40,837 nucleotides of DNA, taken from Equadaptatus sp045642025 (GTDB lineage Bacteria > Synergistota > Synergistia > Synergistales > Synergistaceae). The notes under the pieces were generated by a model that saw only the letters and a list, made by a program, of their open reading frames with translations, had not been told where the DNA came from and did no database searches. The stretch lies in contig JAZUIB010000052.1 of assembly GCA_045642025.1 (NCBI GenBank), positions 1-40,837 of the forward strand, given 5' to 3'. Of this stretch, positions 1-7,808 are shown one piece after another (positions within the stretch are counted from its first letter, which is position 1; each line of letters opens with the position of its first letter). A program made the position numbers and the translations under genes.

Positions 1-1154
1 ACGCTTACGAAACGACAAAAGCGGACAAAGCGACAACGCTTTCAGGTTACGGCATAACCGATGCCTATACGAAAATAAACGTTGACGATAAGGTTATGAA
101 CCTCAACAACCGCATAGACAACATTGTAGTAAGCGGAAGCGAAGCAATAGGCGCGAAAAAGATTGACGAAACAAACGACAAAGCCGCGTCCGCACAGGCA
201 AAAGGCTCAATAGCAGAAGCGTACAACTCCGGCGTGTCCAAGCAGTCAACGGCGGGCATAGCGATAGGCTACGGCGCGACAGTTGGCTACGAAAACGGCG
301 AAATAACGACAGACCCGACAAAAGACACGACAGCCGAAAAATCAATAGCAATAGGCTACGGCTCAACAGTAACGGGCGCAAACTCAATAGCGATAGGTAC
401 GGGACACACGGTAAGCGGAAACAAGTCCGGCGCGTTCGGCGACCCGAACGTTGTTACAGGAAACGGAAGCTATGCGGTTGGCAACGATAACGTGATAGAG
501 GGCGACAACAACTTTGTCCTCGGCAGTAACGTAAAAATGGGAGCAAACGTTAAAAACAGCGTAGCGTTTGGTTCGGCGGACGGAAAATCGCTGGAAGTAA
601 CAAGAAGCAACACCGTAGAGGTCGGCGGACGCACGATAAGCGGCTTGGCAGACGGAATAAATCCGACAGACGCGGTGAACAGACATCAGCTTGACTTTGT
701 AAGAAACGAGCTTGGCTCCGTTTCAAACGAAGTAAAAGAAGTGGGCGCGATTTCAGCGGCACTTGCCGGACTGCACTTTGTAGAACCGAGCGGAGAAGAA
801 GGCGACAAATTTGTCGGCGCGGTTGCCTACGGCGGCTACAGAGGCGCGAACGCGGAAGCGATAGGACTTGCCTACAAACCGAACCCGAATATGATGCTTT
901 CTGCCTCAACGTCAATCAGCAACGGAAACGACAGCCAGAACGCGTACAACATCGGTTTCAGCCTGAAATTCGGCAAGGGCGAAACGGCACAGACGAGAGC
1001 GGAGCTGAAAAAACAGGTGAAGTATCTGAACGACAAGAACAGCGCGCTTGAAAGCACGGTTGCCAAACAGGGAGATATGATAGTACAGCAGGGTACTGAA
1101 ATTCAGACTCTGAAAAGCGAGATTGAAGAACTTAAAAAACTTATTAAGAAATAG
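1..1154 (+). CDS. Trimeric autotransporter adhesin / fibre protein, C-terminal part (5' truncated)
   Basis: The reading frame is open from base 3, so the gene starts upstream of the window; about 383 residues are visible. The first visible residues carry ATTLSGYGITDAYTK, the signature of phage tail-fibre repeats. Residues about 85-200 are YadA-head-type left-handed roll repeats of the form SIAIGYGSTVTGANSIAIG. Near residue 220 NPTDAVNRHQL matches the neck motif of trimeric autotransporters. Residues about 248-329 look like the YadA membrane anchor with alternating beta strands (AGLHFVEPSG to NIGFSLKFGKG). About 52 further residues follow as a heptad-rich coiled coil ending in LKSEIEELKKLIKK, although family members usually end at the anchor. 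It is expected to form an outer-membrane trimer exposing the head. A shared terminator lies just downstream. Confidence 0.85.
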   Translation, partial: AYETTKADKATTLSGYGITDAYTKINVDDKVMNLNNRIDNIVVSGSEAIGAKKIDETNDKAASAQAKGSIAEAYNSGVSKQSTAGIAIGYGATVGYENGEITTDPTKDTTAEKSIAIGYGSTVTGANSIAIGTGHTVSGNKSGAFGDPNVVTGNGSYAVGNDNVIEGDNNFVLGSNVKMGANVKNSVAFGSADGKSLEVTRSNTVEVGGRTISGLADGINPTDAVNRHQLDFVRNELGSVSNEVKEVGAISAALAGLHFVEPSGEEGDKFVGAVAYGGYRGANAEAIGLAYKPNPNMMLSASTSISNGNDSQNAYNIGFSLKFGKGETAQTRAELKKQVKYLNDKNSALESTVAKQGDMIVQQGTEIQTLKSEIEELKKLIKK

Positions 1155-1180
1155 TGTCAGTACGCAGTATGGTACAAAAA

Positions 1181-1204
1181 CGCGGGAGGGATGTCCCTCC
1201 CGCG
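1181..1204. terminator. Bidirectional hairpin terminator between the adhesin gene and ttcA-like gene
   Basis: A perfect 11-bp GC-rich stem (cgcgggaggga / tccctcccgcg) with a 2-nt loop lies between two convergent stop codons. It is followed by T-rich sequence on the plus side and preceded by an A run, which serves the minus direction. Confidence 0.8.
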
Positions 1205-1205
1205 T

Positions 1206-1955
1206 TTATTTCCAGCTTTCGCTTTCGGAGCAGTTTTTGAGCGCGTGAATGATATTGCTTTTTATCATCGGAACTTCTTTGGCGATTTCTTCAAGCAGTT
1301 TTTTTGCCGTTATTCTTTTTGTATCTGCACCGTACGGGCAGCAGGAACTTGTTACAGGAAGCGCAAGCCGTTCGGCTTCAAGCGCGATGTTTCTTTCTTC
1401 AGTGTAAACAAGCGGGCGGACGACACGCAGCTGTGTCCTTGTCATAAACATATTTGGTCTGAAACATTTGAAATGTCCGCCGTAGCAGAGGTTGAGCAGC
1501 ACTGTCTCTGCCGCGTCGTCTTTGTGGTGTCCGAGCGCAATAACGTTGCAGCCGCTGTCGCGCGCGGCTGTCGCAAGCAGTCCGCGCCTGAAATTAGCGC
1601 ACAGGCTGCAGGGCGATCGTTCGTCCCGCGCTTTGATGATTTCGTAGGTGGAGTGTGTTTCAATTAGCACAGGAATATTGAGCGCGTTCATAAATTCAAG
1701 AAGTTCGTCTGTTTTCATCGCGCCGTTTGACTGGTCGATTATGCAGGCGGACAGGTGAAATTTAACGGGGCTTCTTTTTTTCAGAACGGCAAGCGCGAGA
1801 GACAGCACAAGGCTGTCCTTGCCGCCTGAAAGTCCTATCATTATTCTGTCGTCCTCGTTTATCATGTCAAAATCGCGCACGGCTTCGCCTACTGCGCGGA
1901 TAATTTTCTGTGACAGCGGATACTGTTCTTCAAAATCGTTCTTCAAAATTTTCAT
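1206..1955 (-). CDS. ttcA: TtcA/TilS-type PP-loop ATPase, probable tRNA 2-thiocytidine synthase
   Basis: 249 residues. The PP-loop SGGKDS (about residues 43-48) binds ATP to adenylate the target base. CSLC in the middle and a later CC pair match the cysteines that hold an Fe-S cluster or carry sulfur in the TtcA family. GHHKDDAAETVLLNL is the second conserved block of this family. TtcA thiolates cytidine 32 of certain tRNAs in the cytoplasm. I chose the ATG at 1955 because AAAGGA lies just upstream; an in-frame start 14 codons earlier has no ribosome site. It converges on the adhesin gene across a shared terminator. The TtcA versus other TilS-like thiolase assignment is by motif only. Confidence 0.85.
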   Translation of the reverse strand: MKILKNDFEEQYPLSQKIIRAVGEAVRDFDMINEDDRIMIGLSGGKDSLVLSLALAVLKKRSPVKFHLSACIIDQSNGAMKTDELLEFMNALNIPVLIETHSTYEIIKARDERSPCSLCANFRRGLLATAARDSGCNVIALGHHKDDAAETVLLNLCYGGHFKCFRPNMFMTRTQLRVVRPLVYTEERNIALEAERLALPVTSSCCPYGADTKRITAKKLLEEIAKEVPMIKSNIIHALKNCSESESWK

Positions 1956-2024
1956 TCCTTTCTGCTGCTTCGCGTATGTAAAACAGCGATGGAGCAAACG
2001 GCTGAAATATGTTATTATATTAGC

Positions 2025-2597
2025 ATGGACAATAAAATTTCTTCACTGGCTTTCAAGTGCAGAGGGTTGTTCTGGGGAGTGTTCGCGCTTGTTTTTCTGT
2101 TTTTCCCCGGAAGTTTTTCGCTGACGAGATATTGTCTCGGTCTGTTGTTCGTGTTCGCTGGTCAGGCTGTCCGCCTTTGGGCTGCCGGCTACATTTCCGA
2201 ATACCGCACTGAGGTCATAGGCGCGCCGAAGCTTGTTACGTCAGGCCCCTACGCTTACGTTCGCAATCCGCTCTATGCCGGTAACTTTATTATGGGCATA
2301 GGCTGGGCTGTTATGGCAGGCTGGGGCTGGGTGATTGCTTTCTGCGCCGCGTTTTTTGTCCTTTACTGCCTGATTATTATTCCCGCGGAAGAGGAGTTTT
2401 TAGGCGGAAAATTCGGTGAGCAGTACGAGGCTTATAAAAAATCGGTGAACGCTCTTTTCCCGAAACTCTGCATTCCTGCCGCGGCAGCGGAAGACGTGTT
2501 CAAATTTTCAACGGCCTTTGCGCTTGAAAAATATTCGGTCAGAATGCACGTTCTGATTACCGGTCTGCTTACGCTGCGGCTGATTTTTACCCGTTAA
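2025..2597 (+). CDS. Isoprenylcysteine carboxyl methyltransferase (ICMT)/PEMT-family membrane methyltransferase
   Basis: 190 residues with several hydrophobic segments. The family signature is clear: TSGPYAYVRNPLYAGNF (GPY..vRNPlY), followed by a hydrophobic helix and EEEFLGGKFGEQYEAYKKSV, which matches the C-terminal SAM-binding part of bacterial ICMT-like methyltransferases. The natural substrate of bacterial members is usually unknown; membrane location is clear. The start at 2025 (MDNKIS) is preferred because hydrophobic sequence begins soon after; an upstream ATG at 1989 is also open, and neither has a convincing ribosome site. The 3' end overlaps the convergent metallo-beta-lactamase-fold gene by 11 bases. 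About 50 residues after the conserved core are unassigned. Confidence 0.75.
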   Translation: MDNKISSLAFKCRGLFWGVFALVFLFFPGSFSLTRYCLGLLFVFAGQAVRLWAAGYISEYRTEVIGAPKLVTSGPYAYVRNPLYAGNFIMGIGWAVMAGWGWVIAFCAAFFVLYCLIIIPAEEEFLGGKFGEQYEAYKKSVNALFPKLCIPAAAAEDVFKFSTAFALEKYSVRMHVLITGLLTLRLIFTR

Positions 2598-3444
2598 ATT
2601 CCCTGTGATTTACCCTGCGCTTTCTTTTTGCCGGAGGATTGAAGACCTTGAGCGTGTCAAGGTCTATAATTGTGCCGTCCTGTGCGGCAACAACGCGTGT
2701 AGTCTTTGTTGATATTCCGTCTGCCAATTTTTGCGGCTTCTTTTCTATAATCATGCGTCCGAGATGTGAAAGCGCTATAAGTTCTGCATGCGCTGTTTTA
2801 ACAAAATCAGCGGCGTCAGGTATTGAAAAATGGTCAACCTTAGGTCTTTGAATCAGCATTGTAGAATTAAGCGAAATAAATTTGCACTTTCTGTAGCGGC
2901 TGCTAAATTCCTCAAGCGGGCGTGTGTCGCTTATAATGCCCCAAGCCGGAAAGCCGCGTTTTGAAAATATCAATCCGAAACAGTCAACTCCGTGGTGAAT
3001 ATGCTTTACAGGCTCAATTGTAATGCCGTTTTCAAGTCTAATTTTTTCTCTGTCATGCATTTCGTAAACATTTTTTACCTTCGACATGGAGTACTCCAGA
3101 AGCACAGGGTCTTTTTCAAAAGCGGCGTCGTGTGTTGTTAGTATTACGCCCTGTTTTTTGTAACCGCCGGAGGTCATTGCTTCAGTCAGCACATTTATGT
3201 CCGTACTGTGGTCTATATGCCTGTGTGTAAGAAAAATCGCACGGATATCTTCGGCGTTAAGTGATGGATAAGCATCGCAGATTCGCACAAGGCTTCCTGG
3301 CCCGGGGTCAATAACAGCATTTAATCCTGCATAGCGTATCCACATTCCTCCTGTTGCGCGATATTGATGTATCATGGTAAAACGTGCTCCGCCTGTGCCG
3401 AGATAGAGTATGAAATTTTCTGGATATTCAAAATTCTCTGCCAT
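2587..3444 (-). CDS. Metallo-beta-lactamase-fold hydrolase
   Basis: 285 residues. THRHIDHSTD (near residue 75) is the HxHxDH metal-binding motif of the metallo-beta-lactamase fold; further histidines (KHIHHGVDCFG, ALSHLGR) and the Asp in GIISDTRP fit the rest of the dinuclear metal site. The overall pattern resembles RNase Z or beta-CASP-free hydrolases, but no substrate can be named. The ATG at 3444 is two bases after the stop of the upstream YgjP-like peptidase gene and follows GTGGTGG, so the two are almost certainly one operon. An alternative start four codons upstream would overlap that gene. Confidence 0.8.
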   Translation of the reverse strand: MAENFEYPENFILYLGTGGARFTMIHQYRATGGMWIRYAGLNAVIDPGPGSLVRICDAYPSLNAEDIRAIFLTHRHIDHSTDINVLTEAMTSGGYKKQGVILTTHDAAFEKDPVLLEYSMSKVKNVYEMHDREKIRLENGITIEPVKHIHHGVDCFGLIFSKRGFPAWGIISDTRPLEEFSSRYRKCKFISLNSTMLIQRPKVDHFSIPDAADFVKTAHAELIALSHLGRMIIEKKPQKLADGISTKTTRVVAAQDGTIIDLDTLKVFNPPAKRKRRVNHREFNG

Positions 3445-3446
3445 TT

Positions 3447-4127
3447 TTACCACCACTTGTAAATATTTCCGTTTTTATTAAGCTCAGCACGAAGTTTTCT
3501 GTAATTGGGAATGAAAATTTCAACTTCTGCCCAGAATTTTGCCGAATGATTCATTTGAAGCAGATGACAAAGCTCATGTACAACAATGTATTCAAAATGT
3601 TTGTGCGGAAGCAGCGCTAGCCTTGTGCAAAAACTAATGTTGCCCTTTCTGCTGCAGCTGCCCCAGACGGATGATGTGCTTTTTACGGATATTTTTGCCG
3701 GTGTAACGTTCAGCTTTCTGCAAAGCGTAGGAAGAGATTCCGAGAGTCTCTTCTTGAGTGCTCTTTTATACCAACACTCAAAAAGCTTTTTCGCTTCGTC
3801 TTTTCTGCCGCTGTTCAGAAGAAAGAAATTTCCGTCAAATTCCAGTGTTCGGACACTGTCTGTAAGTTTAAGCGGATATTCTGCGCCGAGATACAGAAAT
3901 TTTTCACCGTCGATATATTTTTTTGCTTGCGGCAGAGCCTTTGCACGTTTTATAATTTCTTCGAGCAGAGGAGTCAGAAGTTCTGCCGTTTTGCCGGTAA
4001 TTTTATAATTTTCCGGCAGGGCTGCCGTAATTTTGCCGTTAATATCCAAAATCACGGACAAATTTTTTCTCCTCGCGCTGCGCCGTACAGGATAATCTTT
4101 GCCGTTAAGAGTGATAGTTTCGTTCAT
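3447..4127 (-). CDS. YgjP-like (WLM/SprT-type) zinc metallopeptidase
   Basis: 226 residues. The motif VVHELCHLLQMNHSAKFW is the HExxH zinc site plus the downstream H of the YgjP/DUF45 family. The block KLNVTPAKISVKSTSSVWGSC, with W-G-S-C before the zinc helix, is also typical of that family. Members are cytoplasmic and mostly uncharacterised. GGAGGG six bases upstream selects the ATG at 4127. It is the first gene of an operon with the metallo-beta-lactamase-fold gene. It diverges from the radical SAM gene, with a 64-bp gap that must hold both promoters. Confidence 0.85.
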   Translation of the reverse strand: MNETITLNGKDYPVRRSARRKNLSVILDINGKITAALPENYKITGKTAELLTPLLEEIIKRAKALPQAKKYIDGEKFLYLGAEYPLKLTDSVRTLEFDGNFFLLNSGRKDEAKKLFECWYKRALKKRLSESLPTLCRKLNVTPAKISVKSTSSVWGSCSRKGNISFCTRLALLPHKHFEYIVVHELCHLLQMNHSAKFWAEVEIFIPNYRKLRAELNKNGNIYKWW

Positions 4128-4191
4128 TATCGACCCTCCGCGCGACAATAATACATCTGAACAGGTTAATAGTCTATGACTGGTGATAAAT

Positions 4192-6057
4192 ATGTCGGGA
4201 AAAAATAATAAAGTAACAATAACAAGAGAGGATTTTCTTCCGGTATGTCGCGGGGATATGAAAAAACGCGGCTGGGACGATCTTGATTTTCTTCTAATTT
4301 CCGGTGATGCCTATGTTGACCACCCGAGTTTCGGACATGCTATAATTTCGCGCTGCCTTGAAGCGGCGGGGTTTCGTGTCGGCATAATTGCACAGCCGGA
4401 CTGGCGCGGCACGGATGATTTTATAAAAATGGGACGTCCGCGATTTGGAGTGTTTGTTACAGCCGGAAATCTCGATTCTATGCTTAACCATTACACAGCC
4501 ATGCTTAAAAAAAGACGCGGCGACAGTTATTCACCGGGGGGAAAAGCAGGCTTTCGTCCTGACAGAGCAACAATAGTTTACTGTAACCGTATTCGTGAAA
4601 TATGGAAAGATATTCCGCTCGTTATAGGCGGAATAGAAGCAAGCCTCAGGCGTTTTGCGCATTATGATTACTGGAGCAATTCGGTACGCAGGTCTCTTCT
4701 GACAGACAGCCGCGCAGATATTTTGTCATTCGGTATGGGAGAACTTTCAACTGTTGCCATCGCACGTGCGCTTGCTGGAGGAAAGCCTGTAAACGCGATT
4801 AGAAATATTGCCGGAACCTGCTGGAAAACGCATGAACCTTCAAACGCGAATGATGCTGTTGTGCTTCCGTCATTTGATGAAATATGCGCCGATAAAAAAA
4901 GTTTTGCCGAAGCGTTTCGTATGCAGTACGTGCAGCAGAATCCGTATTCAGGAAAAAGGCTTATCCAAAATCAAGGCGCATGGTACATTGTTCAGAACAG
5001 ACCGTCGAGACCTCTTACAACGGCTGAGATGGATAAGGTCTATGCACTGCCTTACACGCGCTGCTGGCACCCTGATTACGACACTCAGGGAGGCATACCT
5101 GCGCTTGCCGAAGTTAAATTCAGCATCACCAGTCACCGCGGTTGTTTTGGTGAATGTGCCTTCTGTGCGATAGCAGGTCACCAAGGAAGAATAATTCAGC
5201 GTCGCAGCGACGAATCGATAACAGCAGAAGCGGAAAGTTTTAAAAATATGCCGGATTTCAAAGGATATATCCACGATGTAGGTGGACCTACGGCAAATTT
5301 CATGCGGCCTTCCTGCAATAAACAGTGCAAAAGCGGGGCGTGCAGCGATAAATCATGTCTTTTCCCTAAGCCGTGCGCCGCGCTTGAAGCGGATCACAGC
5401 GAATATATTTCCTTGTTGAGAAAACTTCGTGCGCTTGACGGAATAAAAAAAGTCTTTATCCGTTCAGGAGTCCGCTACGATTATATGCTTGCCGATAAAA
5501 ACAATGATTTTCTCTCTGAATTATGCGAATATCATATAAGTGGACAGCTCAAAATCGCGCCGGAGCACGTCAGTCCCTCCGTTTTGTCGCTGATGAGAAA
5601 ACCTGGCAGAGAAATTACGCTTGAATTTATGAAAAAATATGCCGCTGTCAATGAAAAACTCGGCTTAAAACAGTTTCTTGTACCATATTTTATCTCCTCA
5701 CATCCCGGAGCAACCCTTAATGATGCTGTTATGCTTGCGGAATTTATACGCGACACACATCTTCGTCCTGAGCAGGTGCAGGATTTTACGCCAACACCAG
5801 GCTCTGCCTCAACCTGTATGTATTACAGCGGTTATGACCCATTCAGCGGAAAAGAGGTGTATGTTGCCAGAAGTGCGGAAGAAAGAAAAATGCAGCGTGC
5901 GCTTATGCAGTACTGGCTGCCAGAAAACGCTGATTTAGTTCGTTCCGCGCTCATAAAAACTGGAAGGCACGATCTAATCGGCAGTACGCGAAGATGTCTC
6001 GTGAAAGCTGCAGATGACAGAAAAATCAGTAAGAATACCCACAGAGTCTGCAGATAA
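4192..6057 (+). CDS. ygiQ: YgiQ-family radical SAM protein (UPF0313)
   Basis: 621 residues. The N-terminus PVCRGDMKKRGWDDLDFLLI and the HPSFGHAIISRCLE block are diagnostic of YgiQ. The radical SAM cysteines lie in GCFGECAFCAI, near residue 320, and would bind a 4Fe-4S cluster that cleaves S-adenosylmethionine. GGPTANFMRPSC plus a run of cysteines follows, then the C-terminal DUF3362-like part with FTPTPGSASTCMYYSGYDP. No substrate is established for the family. I prefer the ATG at 4192, with GGTGA upstream, over the GTG at 4183. It is somewhat shorter at the C-terminus than the Escherichia coli protein. Confidence 0.92.
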   Translation: MSGKNNKVTITREDFLPVCRGDMKKRGWDDLDFLLISGDAYVDHPSFGHAIISRCLEAAGFRVGIIAQPDWRGTDDFIKMGRPRFGVFVTAGNLDSMLNHYTAMLKKRRGDSYSPGGKAGFRPDRATIVYCNRIREIWKDIPLVIGGIEASLRRFAHYDYWSNSVRRSLLTDSRADILSFGMGELSTVAIARALAGGKPVNAIRNIAGTCWKTHEPSNANDAVVLPSFDEICADKKSFAEAFRMQYVQQNPYSGKRLIQNQGAWYIVQNRPSRPLTTAEMDKVYALPYTRCWHPDYDTQGGIPALAEVKFSITSHRGCFGECAFCAIAGHQGRIIQRRSDESITAEAESFKNMPDFKGYIHDVGGPTANFMRPSCNKQCKSGACSDKSCLFPKPCAALEADHSEYISLLRKLRALDGIKKVFIRSGVRYDYMLADKNNDFLSELCEYHISGQLKIAPEHVSPSVLSLMRKPGREITLEFMKKYAAVNEKLGLKQFLVPYFISSHPGATLNDAVMLAEFIRDTHLRPEQVQDFTPTPGSASTCMYYSGYDPFSGKEVYVARSAEERKMQRALMQYWLPENADLVRSALIKTGRHDLIGSTRRCLVKAADDRKISKNTHRVCR

Positions 6058-6128
6058 AATATAGACAAACGGCAGTAAAAAAGGTAAAATCTCTACACAT
6101 ACAGAATATCAACGGAGGTAAATGTGAC

Positions 6129-6548
6129 ATGAAGAAGATACTTGTAACCATACTGGCAGCTATGACAATGACTATTGCATGCCAGGCAGCGTTTGCGGCA
6201 GATGTCAAAGTAGGATGTGTAGATACTGGCAGAGTGCTCAGCTCATATTCAGCATATTCGTCAGCACAAAGACAGCTTGCACAGCTTGCGCAGCGCAAAG
6301 AAACAACAGCCCGCGCGGCTTATGAAAAAGAAAAAGATGAAAAGAAAAAAGCGCAGATAATACAGAAAATGCAGAAAGAAATGGCACAGGAAGAAGAAAA
6401 ACTTTTGAAACCTGTTCTCAAAACTGTTAACAATACTGTAGAGCGTGTTGCCAAACAGAAAGGCGTAACCGTTGTAGTAAACAAAAACATTGTTTATTAT
6501 GGCGGCACTGATATTACATCTGACGTAATAGCTGCCCTTAAGAGATAA
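6129..6548 (+). CDS. OmpH/Skp-family periplasmic chaperone
   Basis: 139 residues. The first 23 residues form a signal peptide (KK, hydrophobic core, AFA cleavage-type end). The mature part begins with VGCVDTGRVLSSYSAY, the conserved start of the OmpH family, followed by a long charged coiled coil (residues about 50-100) and a small beta return. Skp-type proteins hold outer-membrane proteins unfolded in the periplasm; this agrees with a diderm cell. GGAGGT lies about 10 bases upstream of the ATG, and a GC-rich terminator directly follows the stop codon. Confidence 0.88.
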   Translation: MKKILVTILAAMTMTIACQAAFAADVKVGCVDTGRVLSSYSAYSSAQRQLAQLAQRKETTARAAYEKEKDEKKKAQIIQKMQKEMAQEEEKLLKPVLKTVNNTVERVAKQKGVTVVVNKNIVYYGGTDITSDVIAALKR

Positions 6549-6555
6549 CAGTACA

Positions 6556-6578
6556 GACGCCGGTAACGGCGTCTTTTT
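6556..6578 (+). terminator. Rho-independent terminator after the OmpH-like gene
   Basis: gacgccg / cggcgtc stem with GTAA loop, followed by five T residues. It ends only five bases before the start codon of plsY. Confidence 0.85.
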
Positions 6579-6583
6579 CAATT

Positions 6584-7174
6584 ATGACGGATATTTTGTG
6601 GATTATAGCCGGATATATTGCAGGCAGCTGCCCTACAGGCTATCTGCTTGCAAAATTTTTGAAGCACACTGATTTAAGACAGTACGGATCAGGCAATATA
6701 GGTGCTACAAACGCTGGTCGTCTGCTCGGCAAAAAATACGCTGTATTTATTGCCCTTTTCGACATGCTCAAAGGCGGAATAGTTGTATTTATCGCCTCAA
6801 GATTTGTTCAGAGCTCGTGGATAATCGCACTTACAGGTGCCTTTGCAGTTCTTGGGCATAACTACCCTGTATGGCTGGGATTTAAAGGCGGAAAAGGTGT
6901 TGCTACAACCTTCGGAGTCATCTTTTTCTACGCCTTTCCGACGCCCTTGCCTGCACTTTCAGGCGGTGCGGCATGGTACATAATTATGAAGACAACAAAA
7001 TATGTTTCCGTAGCTTCAATAGCCGGACTCTTCTTTGCGGCATTGATGACTTTTGTCTGCAGAATGCCGCTTCCGTATTTTGGGACTTCACTTGCGCTCG
7101 CGGTGCTTTCTGCGTACAGGCATAAAGCCAATATACAGAGACTTGCGTCAGGTACAGAAAACAAAGTTGATTAA
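6584..7174 (+). CDS. plsY: Glycerol-3-phosphate acyltransferase PlsY
   Basis: 196 residues, all hydrophobic helices joined by conserved loops. GSGNIGATNAGR (about residues 36-47) and GHNYPVWLGFKGGKGVATT (near residue 90) are PlsY active-site motifs for acyl-phosphate-dependent acylation of glycerol 3-phosphate. This is the first step of membrane phospholipid synthesis, at the inner membrane. The ATG at 6584 starts right behind a terminator hairpin and has no visible ribosome site, so its expression signal is unclear. The N-terminus fits the family and there is no better start. A second terminator follows the gene. Confidence 0.93.
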   Translation: MTDILWIIAGYIAGSCPTGYLLAKFLKHTDLRQYGSGNIGATNAGRLLGKKYAVFIALFDMLKGGIVVFIASRFVQSSWIIALTGAFAVLGHNYPVWLGFKGGKGVATTFGVIFFYAFPTPLPALSGGAAWYIIMKTTKYVSVASIAGLFFAALMTFVCRMPLPYFGTSLALAVLSAYRHKANIQRLASGTENKVD

Positions 7175-7199
7175 ATACTATTGTAAATACAACATTTCA

Positions 7200-7226
7200 G
7201 GAAACCTTAAAAGGTTTCCATTTTTT
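7200..7226 (+). terminator. Terminator after plsY
   Basis: ggaaacc / ggtttcc stem with loop TTAAAA, then six T residues. Confidence 0.8.
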
Positions 7227-7237
7227 ATGCAATTTCC

Positions 7238-7254
7238 CTTGATATATATTGACC
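7238..7254. promoter_or_regulatory. Candidate CtsR operator upstream of ctsR
   Basis: cTTGATA-TAT-aTTGACC is two heptads at a 10-bp period. This is the arrangement of the known CtsR box read in reverse (TTTGACY-NTN-TTTGACY). The second heptad matches at 6 of 7 positions and the first at 4 of 7. It lies about 45 bp before ctsR, where autoregulation would be expected. Degenerate, hence the modest confidence. Confidence 0.4.
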
Positions 7255-7297
7255 ATATATGATACACTTACATCAGTAAAGAAATGGAGTGAGCGCA

Positions 7298-7789
7298 ATG
7301 GCGTTTGAGACAGAGAGCATAACCAAGGCAATAGAAGAATACTTTGAGCAGCTTTTGCAGGAGGCATCGGAAGGCAGTATACTGCTGAGAAGAAAAGATG
7401 TGGCTGCACGTTTCGGCTGTGTTCCGAGCCAAATAAACTATGTCCTTCGCAGCCGTTTTGCACCTGAAAACGGTTTTCTCGTAGAAAGTCAGCGCGGAGG
7501 TCACGGTTACATCAAAATTATGCAGTTGACATTTGATGATGTTGAAGAAAAACTCGTACACCTGTTAAACCTTATCGGAAATTCTGTTTCGGAGCAGGAA
7601 GCAAGAAGACTGCTTGTGAATCTTCAGAACAGAGAACTGCTCTCTGCAAGGGAACGGCTTCTGATAGAGGTAGCACTCAGAAATCAGGAAGAAAACTGCC
7701 GTACGCTCTTTGATGTTTCACCTTACAAACGTGATGTAATGCGTGCAGAACTTTTACAGAAACTTCTTACCGGACTTACGCTGCAATAA
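7298..7789 (+). CDS. ctsR: CtsR, transcriptional repressor of class III stress genes
   Basis: 163 residues. The N-terminal winged-helix region contains RRKDVAARFGCVPSQINYVL and the wing RGGHGYIKI, close to the RGGGGYIRI tip of CtsR that contacts DNA. The C-terminal part has the dimerisation/regulatory helices. CtsR represses clp genes at low temperature and is inactivated on heat or thiol stress. In Bacillus the operon is ctsR-mcsA-mcsB-clpC; here clpC follows after 19 bases with no mcsA or mcsB. I chose the ATG at 7298 (GGAGTGA upstream) over a GTG at 7289. Confidence 0.93.
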   Translation: MAFETESITKAIEEYFEQLLQEASEGSILLRRKDVAARFGCVPSQINYVLRSRFAPENGFLVESQRGGHGYIKIMQLTFDDVEEKLVHLLNLIGNSVSEQEARRLLVNLQNRELLSARERLLIEVALRNQEENCRTLFDVSPYKRDVMRAELLQKLLTGLTLQ

Positions 7790-7808
7790 ATACTACAGGG
7801 TGATATTT

